Positions 7,518 through 10,555 of a stretch of 10,555 bases of DNA are shown here, piece by piece. Source of the DNA: Prevotellaceae bacterium (GTDB taxonomy: Bacteria > Bacteroidota > Bacteroidia > Bacteroidales > UBA932); contig JAIROF010000203.1 of NCBI GenBank assembly GCA_031257655.1, positions 1 through 10,555 on the forward strand, read 5' to 3'. The position numbers were made by a program, and so were the translations under genes. The notes beneath the pieces are model-generated. The model was not told the DNA's origin. It made no database searches and saw only the letters and a program-made list of their open reading frames with translations. The stretch's first letter is position 1; every line of letters starts with the position of its first letter.

Positions 7518-7852
7518 TGTCCGTATAATTTTTTTTTCGCTCATCACTTTGGGCTATGCAACAGCTCGCTTTCCGTTGCGCCGCAAAATTCGGCTACAAA
7601 AATACATTTTTTTTTACCTAAAGCAGCAGGTGTTAGCCGAAATTGTAAATGCGTTTTAGCGGAATTTGAGGATTGGGAGGTTTTGTATGCATTTGTGCGA
7701 AGTGTGGTAGCGATGTTGCCTGCGGGTAAACAAAAATAGGGTAACCATTTCGCCACCCAATTTTATAGGCAAAGGTAAAGTTGGGTGTTGATTTTAAGGG
7801 CGTGTCGGGGATTTGCCCCCTGTAGAATATGCCCATGCCGGGCGAACCCCAA
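7518..7852. other. Intergenic region between pheT and the DJ-1 gene, no supported gene
   Basis: About 335 bases hold the pheT -7 element at 7597-7604 and no gene I can support. A minus-strand frame at 7633-7836 (67 codons, containing YKIGWRNGYPIFVYPQATSLP) is open, but I recognise no family and it lacks a start context. A G/C-rich imperfect palindrome (GGGCGTGTCGGGGATTTGCC from 7799, followed by CCC) resembles the GC cores of the palindromes at 4982-5000 and 10093-10110 and may be a decayed relative. Confidence 0.45.
7597..7604 (-). promoter_or_regulatory. -7 promoter element for pheT
   Basis: Minus-strand TATTTTTG (7604-7597) is a perfect TAnnTTTG match. Transcription would begin near 7590, about 70 bases before the pheT ATG. 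I see no TTG at the right spacing upstream, so only the -7 half is supported. Confidence 0.5.
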
Positions 7853-7883
7853 AAAAAGACGCAAGCCTTACGCTTACGTCTTT
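7851..7883 (-). terminator. Intrinsic terminator after the DJ-1 gene
   Basis: AAAGACG (7855-7861) pairs with CGTCTTT (7877-7883), and AAGC (7863-7866) with GCTT (7872-7875), around a CTTAC loop with one C-A mismatch. Read on the minus strand the stem is followed by a seven-T run (7857-7851). It lies 45-77 bases downstream of the DJ-1/PfpI stop codon. Confidence 0.75.
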
Positions 7884-7927
7884 CCTGTAGATGCTCATCC
7901 GTACAGCTGCCGCTTACGGAGGGGGGG

Positions 7928-8455
7928 CTACTTCAGCGCTTTCAGGAGCTCGGGCAGGAGCGAGGGAATGGCGTTTTCGGTTTGCGCGGTGTAGATGTTG
8001 CCCTCAACCACCGCTTTTTCGTCCGTTCCGATGCAGCCTTTTACGGCCGATTGGATGAACGGGTGCAAAGCCACCCGCTTTCCCATTCCGATGCCGAGGT
8101 TGTCGAACAGTAGCGCCGCCGCGCAGTGGCCGGCCAGCAGCTTGCCCTTGTCGTCGAACGCTTTGATGACCGCCAGCATATCCTGGTTGAACGGTTTGCC
8201 GGCGTTTTCCCCGAATTTGGGCATGGCGTCCCCGCAGGCGAAAACGAGCGCATCGTACTCGTCCTCCTTGCCTTTCAGGTTTGCCACCACATCGTCTGCC
8301 TGCAAGCTGACGCCCGAGTTGGTTCTTATCTGCGCAGCGTCGGCTACCGCAAACGTTTTGTACGGAATTTCATTCTCAAAGAATGCCTCCAGATACTGAA
8401 ATAAGCCGGCCCCGTTTACAGGGTTTACGGCTAATACTGCAACCTTTTTTGCCAT
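7928..8455 (-). CDS. DJ-1/PfpI superfamily protein
   Basis: A 175-residue single-domain protein of the class I glutamine amidotransferase-like DJ-1/PfpI superfamily. The nucleophile elbow is LAGHCAAALLF with Cys111, the reactive cysteine in proteases, glyoxalases and chaperones of this superfamily. The preceding strand ends in ALVFACGDAMP, in place of the usual PGG turn, and EKAVVEGNIYTAQT near 147-159 matches the usual VVVDGNLITS strand. The glutamate that normally sits at about position 18 and contacts the cysteine is not obvious: the equivalent stretch reads VNGAGLFQYL. This suggests a divergent subfamily whose activity cannot be assumed to be glyoxalase or protease. It is divergently transcribed from an HxlR regulator with overlapping promoters, so control by that regulator and a role in electrophile or oxidative stress are likely but inferred. 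Confidence 0.88.
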   Translation of the reverse strand: MAKKVAVLAVNPVNGAGLFQYLEAFFENEIPYKTFAVADAAQIRTNSGVSLQADDVVANLKGKEDEYDALVFACGDAMPKFGENAGKPFNQDMLAVIKAFDDKGKLLAGHCAAALLFDNLGIGMGKRVALHPFIQSAVKGCIGTDEKAVVEGNIYTAQTENAIPSLLPELLKALK

Positions 8456-8483
8456 GTTTCTAAAATTTTAAATATTACGATTG

Positions 8484-8513
8484 TTGTTACCAGAAGTAAA
8501 TTGATTACTTTTG
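8484..8513 (+). promoter_or_regulatory. Promoter of the HxlR regulator gene
   Basis: TTG at 8484-8486, a 19-base spacer and TACTTTTG at 8506-8513 match the Bacteroidota consensus. Transcription would begin near 8520, leaving a leader of about 105 bases before the ATG at 8625. Confidence 0.65.
8494..8510. promoter_or_regulatory. Candidate HxlR operator
   Basis: AAGTAA (8494-8499) and TTACTT (8505-8510) form a perfect 6-base inverted repeat with a 5-base spacer. It overlaps the hxlR promoter and lies just past the expected DJ-1 transcription start. Related half-sites occur nearby (AGTAAT at 8532, GGTAAC at 8552, GTTAC at 8572). HxlR/DUF24 regulators bind short dyads of this general size; assignment to this protein is inferred from position. 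Confidence 0.45.
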
Positions 8514-8518
8514 TGCCG

Positions 8519-8549
8519 CAAAGGTACGATTAGTAATTCGGCCATGCAA
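8519..8549 (-). promoter_or_regulatory. Promoter of the DJ-1/PfpI gene
   Basis: On the minus strand TTG (8549-8547), a 20-base spacer and TACCTTTG (8526-8519) match the consensus. Its -7 box lies 5 bases from that of the opposing hxlR promoter, so the two transcripts would overlap near their starts and one bound repressor could block both. Confidence 0.7.
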
Positions 8550-8624
8550 GAGGTAACCCGTTGATAACGAAGTTACATAAAGGTAAGCAACGCTGATTTT
8601 TAGCGCAGTGAGGACGAAAAAAAA

Positions 8625-8993
8625 ATGAAAAAATTTTTACACGAGGGGCCTTGCCCCATTCGGGATATTCTCAGCCGGCTTGGCGATAAGTGGTCGCTGC
8701 TGGTGCTGGTAGCGCTGAGCGCCAACGGAACGCTGCGCTTCGGCGAGCTTCAAAAAGCTATCGGCGACATTTCCCAGCGCATGTTGGCGGTAACCTTACG
8801 CTCCTTAGAGGCCGATGGCTTAGTGGTGAGGAAAATGTACCCCGAAGTGCCGCCCCGCGTCGAATACAACCTGAGCCAATCGGGGCATACGCTTTTGCCG
8901 CACCTCGACAACCTCGTCAAATGGGCGGTAGAAAATATGCAGGATATTGAAAGCGCGCGGCAAAGGTATGGCGATAAAGAAGCGCAGGGATAA
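8625..8993 (+). CDS. HxlR/DUF24-family winged-helix regulator
   Basis: A 122-residue MarR-like winged helix-turn-helix DNA-binding protein, expected to act as a dimer in the cytoplasm. The family pattern is complete: Cys10 in GPCPIRDIL, GDKWSLLVLVAL, LRFGELQKAIGDISQRMLAVTLRSLEADGLVVRK (recognition helix), the wing with YPEVPPRVEYNLSQSG, and the C-terminal dimer helix LPHLDNLVKWAVENM. Cys10 is in the position of the redox- or electrophile-sensing cysteine of YodB, HypR and QorR. The gene is divergent from the DJ-1/PfpI gene with interleaved promoters, the common arrangement of an HxlR sensor with an enzyme it controls. The ATG at 8625 follows a poly-A stretch and starts directly with the conserved N-terminus. 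Autoregulation is likely but inferred. Confidence 0.93.
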   Translation: MKKFLHEGPCPIRDILSRLGDKWSLLVLVALSANGTLRFGELQKAIGDISQRMLAVTLRSLEADGLVVRKMYPEVPPRVEYNLSQSGHTLLPHLDNLVKWAVENMQDIESARQRYGDKEAQG

Positions 8994-9050
8994 ACGCCCA
9001 AGTAAAAACATCCTTAATATCAAGCAGAGGCGCTATTTTTCTTTCTTTAC

Positions 9051-9080
9051 TCAGCTTTTGCAAGCTGATTAACTTGTTAA
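9051..9080 (+). terminator. Possible terminator after the hxlR gene
   Basis: TCAGCTT (9051-9057) pairs with AAGCTGA (9062-9068) around TTGC. A second small dyad, TTAAC-TT-GTTAA (9069-9080), follows at once. The stem is short and the downstream T run is weak, so termination is only plausible. Confidence 0.4.
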
Positions 9081-9118
9081 TTATTACAGCTTTACAGCAA
9101 TTATGTTTTTATAAATCA

Positions 9119-9331
9119 CTAAAAATCAGCGATTTTATTCACCAGCCACACAATTTTTCTTTGTTTACGCGTACCGTCCCGCAGTGTAGGGTGTTCAAAG
9201 CCAATCAATTTGCTTAAAACGTGTTTGTTAAGGATGATTAGCTGTCGAAATGCGAGCCGAAAAAGGATTTCGGGCAGGGTTTTTGGTCGCGGCTCAAATC
9301 CGCTGAAAATGTCATCGGCATGTAGGTGATG
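9119..9331 (-). pseudogene. Possible gene remnant, unidentified
   Basis: A minus-strand frame is open for 70 codons (9331 to 9122, stop TAG at 9121-9119) with no start codon at its upstream end. The peptide is protein-like (DDIFSGFEPRPKTLPEILFR, later HPTLRDGTRKQRKIVWLVNK). Its upstream boundary coincides with the left end of the MITE-like element at 9325-9498, as expected if the element truncated a gene there. I recognise no family. An open frame of this length can arise by chance, so this is tentative. Confidence 0.3.
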
Positions 9332-9498
9332 TCATAAATTGTATGATGCGGCAAGTATTGTGCTGATTATAAATCATTTGCACTAATGAGGTTAATGAGG
9401 TTGTTATTTCTATTATATCTCTCTGCTACTGAGGTTGTTTTGTTATTAAAATTAGGTATAAATTAGGTTTTTCACCCCCTACAATTTATGACACTACC
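9325..9498. mobile_element. MITE-like element with terminal inverted repeats
   Basis: TGTCATAAATTGTA (9330-9343) and TACAATTTATGACA (9480-9493) are perfect 14-base inverted repeats. Allowing a two-base mismatch they extend through GGT/ACC to 9325 and 9498, giving an element of about 174 bases with no coding capacity. I see no target-site duplication and no parent transposase in the window. An internal palindrome, TGATT-ATA-AATCA (9364-9376), is conserved in the second copy. Confidence 0.6.
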
Positions 9499-9548
9499 AA
9501 TTTATCATATTATCTCGCGTTTAAAATTATTCCTTTTTCTGGTAATAT

Positions 9549-9674
9549 CATAAATTGTACAAAACAGTAAATATTATGCTGATTATAAATCATTTACATT
9601 AATGAGGTCAATGAGGTTGTTGTTTCTACTATATCTCCCTGATAATGAGGTTGTTTTGTTGTTGAAATTAGCTG
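9549..9674. repeat. Diverged second copy of the MITE-like element's left part
   Basis: This stretch aligns with 9333-9458 at a constant offset of 216 bases and no gaps. By eye about 106 of 126 positions match, and most differences are transitions. It keeps the left inverted-repeat core (CATAAATTGTAC) and the TGATTATAAATCA palindrome. After 9674 the match breaks; AAATTAGGTTT, which should follow, reappears at 9724 after an insertion of about 46 bases. No right terminal repeat is seen. Confidence 0.75.
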
Positions 9675-9703
9675 TAACCGAGCGCAGCGAGCTCACGAAC
9701 ACC

Positions 9704-9763
9704 AAAAATAAGCACGAGTGAGTAAATTAGGTTTCAACCGAATTTACTCACTTGTTTATTTTT
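9704..9763. repeat. Long near-perfect hairpin
   Basis: AGTGAGTAAATT (9717-9728) pairs with AATTTACTCACT (9741-9752). Inside, GGTT (9730-9733) pairs with AACC (9736-9739) across one A-G mismatch; outside, AAAAATAA (9704-9711) pairs with TTATTTTT (9756-9763) across a small internal loop. The stem ends in a T run on either strand. It could act as a terminator or DNA cruciform, but no supported gene adjoins it. Confidence 0.75.
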
Positions 9764-9764
9764 C

Positions 9765-9876
9765 GCATTACAAATGCTTATATTCACGGCTGCCGAATCA
9801 CAAATTCGGCAGGACGGGAACGAATCGCAATTTTTCGACCGTGCGGCGCATTAGGTCGCGATTTGCGTAAATAAGC
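9765..9876. other. Hairpin cluster with a closing stem (structured DNA or RNA?)
   Basis: Downstream of the long hairpin come GCATT-ACA-AATGC (9765-9777), then CTGCCGAAT (9790-9798) pairing with ATTCGGCAG (9804-9812), then a stem of CGCAA (9826-9830) with TTGCG (9863-9867) enclosing CGACC (9836-9840) with GGTCG (9854-9858). GCTTAT (9776-9781) can pair with ATAAGC (9871-9876) and close the last two hairpins into a branched fold. This closing stem and the first small hairpin exclude one another by two bases. No known RNA family is recognised. Confidence 0.5.
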
Positions 9877-10015
9877 TTTTAAAATGCAAAATTTAAAACC
9901 TCTTTAAAATCAACACAAGCTAAACGAAATGCCATCCCAACAGAATGAAAAAAAAAAAATCAAAAATCACAGTAAAAAAATCATTTTTCACAGTCCATTT
10001 AACATTCAGATTGCT

Positions 10016-10023
10016 TACATTTG
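10016..10023 (+). promoter_or_regulatory. Orphan -7 promoter element
   Basis: TACATTTG is a perfect -7 match, set in TTACATTTGCCCCGA, which differs by one base from TTACATTTGCTCCGA at 282-296. No coding region follows; a heptamer array begins 18 bases downstream. I see no -33 element. Confidence 0.35.
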
Positions 10024-10040
10024 CCCCGACGAATTATTAG

Positions 10041-10113
10041 AATGCAGAATGTAAAATGTAAAATGCAAAATGGGTGATGATGGGTACTCGTAGGGGCAGG
10101 GGTTGCCCGCCCA
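10041..10113. repeat. Heptamer array plus GC palindrome (composite repeat, copy 2)
   Basis: Units of seven (AATGCAG, AATGTAA, AATGTAA, AATGCAA) occupy 10041-10068. After a short linker, GTAGGGGCAGGGGTTGCCCG starts at 10090, with GGGCA pairing to TGCCC and a spare CCC at the right. The plus-strand order and the GTAGGGGCRGGGTTTGCCCG core match copy 1 (4968-5065) read on the minus strand, although the heptamer itself differs. Confidence 0.8.
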
Positions 10114-10143
10114 TACGCATGAAATATAGCATATAATTATAGC

Positions 10144-10205
10144 GATGCAGAATGCAGAATAAGGTATAGCGATGCAGAATGTAGAATGTAAAATACAAAA
10201 TTTGG
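10144..10205 (+). repeat. Further AATGYAR heptamer arrays
   Basis: Two runs begin TATAGCGATGCAG and continue in seven-base phase: GATGCAG, AATGCAG, AATAAGG (10144-10164), then GATGCAG, AATGTAG, AATGTAA, AATACAA, AATTTGG (10171-10205). A G-rich stretch (GGGGGCACCCGC) follows, which may be a decayed form of the palindrome. Confidence 0.7.
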
Positions 10206-10299
10206 GGGCACCCGCAGAGGTGTTCACGCACGAGGCGCTAAATTTTGGCGCACACGCTATTCGTTTGCACGCACACAGTAGTACTCAAGCTGCTACGCG

Positions 10300-10555
10300 C
10301 CTCGCGCCATTCTGCATTCTGCATTCCCGCATGGGTACGCACACGCCTCGCGCCATTCTGCATTTTGCATTCTACATTTTGCATTCCCGCATGGGTGCGC
10401 ATGGGTACGCACACGCCTCGCGCCATTCTGCATTTTGCATTCTACATTTTGCATTCCCGCATGGGTGCGCATGGGTACGCACGCGCCTCGCGCCATTCTG
10501 CATTTTGCATTCTACATTTTGCATTCCCGCATGGGTGCGCGCACACACACACACA
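10300..10555. repeat. Nested 70-bp satellite array ending in a CA run
   Basis: Units begin CCTCGCGCC at 10300, 10346, 10416 and 10486. The first is 46 bases, the next two exactly 70. The fourth runs 55 bases and is then replaced by CA repeats (10542-10555) at the window edge. Each 70-base unit contains four heptamers (ATTCTGC, ATTTTGC, ATTCTAC, ATTTTGC), then ATTCCCGC, then ATGGGTGCGC and ATGGGTACGC. The 46-base unit lacks two heptamers and one ten-base unit, so copy number varies at two levels. Heptamers are in the opposite orientation to those at 10041-10205. Open frames here are repeat by-products. Confidence 0.85.

Noticed and set aside
8591..9131. 13-base exact inverted pair flanking hxlR (CGCTGATTTTTAG at 8591, CTAAAAATCAGCG at 9119)
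   Set aside because: A 13-base match is expected about once by chance in 10 kb, it is AT-rich, and no other transposon sign surrounds hxlR.
9765..9876. tRNA or integron attC site
   Set aside because: The branched pairing lacks tRNA invariant bases and arm lengths, and lacks the attC GTTRRRY/RYYYAAC core pair.
10300..10540. CRISPR array
   Set aside because: There are no unique spacers: the whole unit is repeated, and no cas genes are present.
10015..10554. Five short minus-strand frames encoding repetitive Cys/His/Met-rich peptides
   Set aside because: They are translations of the heptamer and 70-bp repeats; the 70-base period is not a multiple of three, so the peptides change frame from unit to unit.

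Overview
The window reads as chromosomal DNA of a Bacteroidota bacterium, most likely Bacteroidales. Three things point there: a TonB-dependent receptor of the carboxypeptidase-regulatory-domain type next to a DUF4249 protein, a UbiA-like prenyltransferase of the menaquinone (futalosine) type, and repeated matches to the Bacteroidota -7 promoter element TAnnTTTG in front of genes. Shine-Dalgarno sites are largely absent. No species can be named from sequence alone.

Layout. (1) Positions 1-1772: AT-rich, gene-free DNA, then a broken outer-membrane uptake locus. The 5' end of a TonB receptor gene (527-about 965) is joined out of frame to a DUF4249 gene that has lost its N-terminus (about 966-1772), the scar of an internal deletion. 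(2) Positions 1881-3284, plus strand: a clear promoter, then a cvpA-family membrane protein gene and tsaB (tRNA t6A37 synthesis), 6 bases apart. (3) Positions 3295-3333: a hairpin with flanking A and T tracts, probably a terminator used from both sides. (4) Positions 3359-7517, minus strand: pheT (phenylalanyl-tRNA synthetase beta), a UbiA/MqnP-like prenyltransferase gene and a small lipoprotein gene with a Cys/Lys/Glu/Gly-repeat tail. The pheT-prenyltransferase gap holds a palindrome plus a heptamer tandem array, and the array supplies the pheT stop codon. (5) Positions 7853-8993: a DJ-1/PfpI-family gene (minus) with its terminator, divergent from an HxlR-family regulator gene (plus). The two promoters are interleaved around a candidate operator, so this looks like a small self-contained stress-response module. 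(6) Positions 8994-10555: 1.56 kb with no convincing intact gene but dense repeats. It holds a MITE-like element with 14-bp perfect terminal inverted repeats, a diverged second copy of its left part, a cluster of strong hairpins, an orphan promoter-like site running into a second palindrome-plus-heptamer element, and a nested 70-bp satellite that ends in a CA dinucleotide run at the window edge.

The single-copy genes are ordinary housekeeping functions (translation, quinone synthesis). The unusual content is repeat architecture: the same heptamer-array-plus-GC-palindrome module occurs at two loci about 5 kb apart, and heptamers of the same family build the terminal satellite. The broken TonB/DUF4249 locus and the MITE-like elements suggest active rearrangement. 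No CRISPR array, integrase, phage gene or known defence system is visible.
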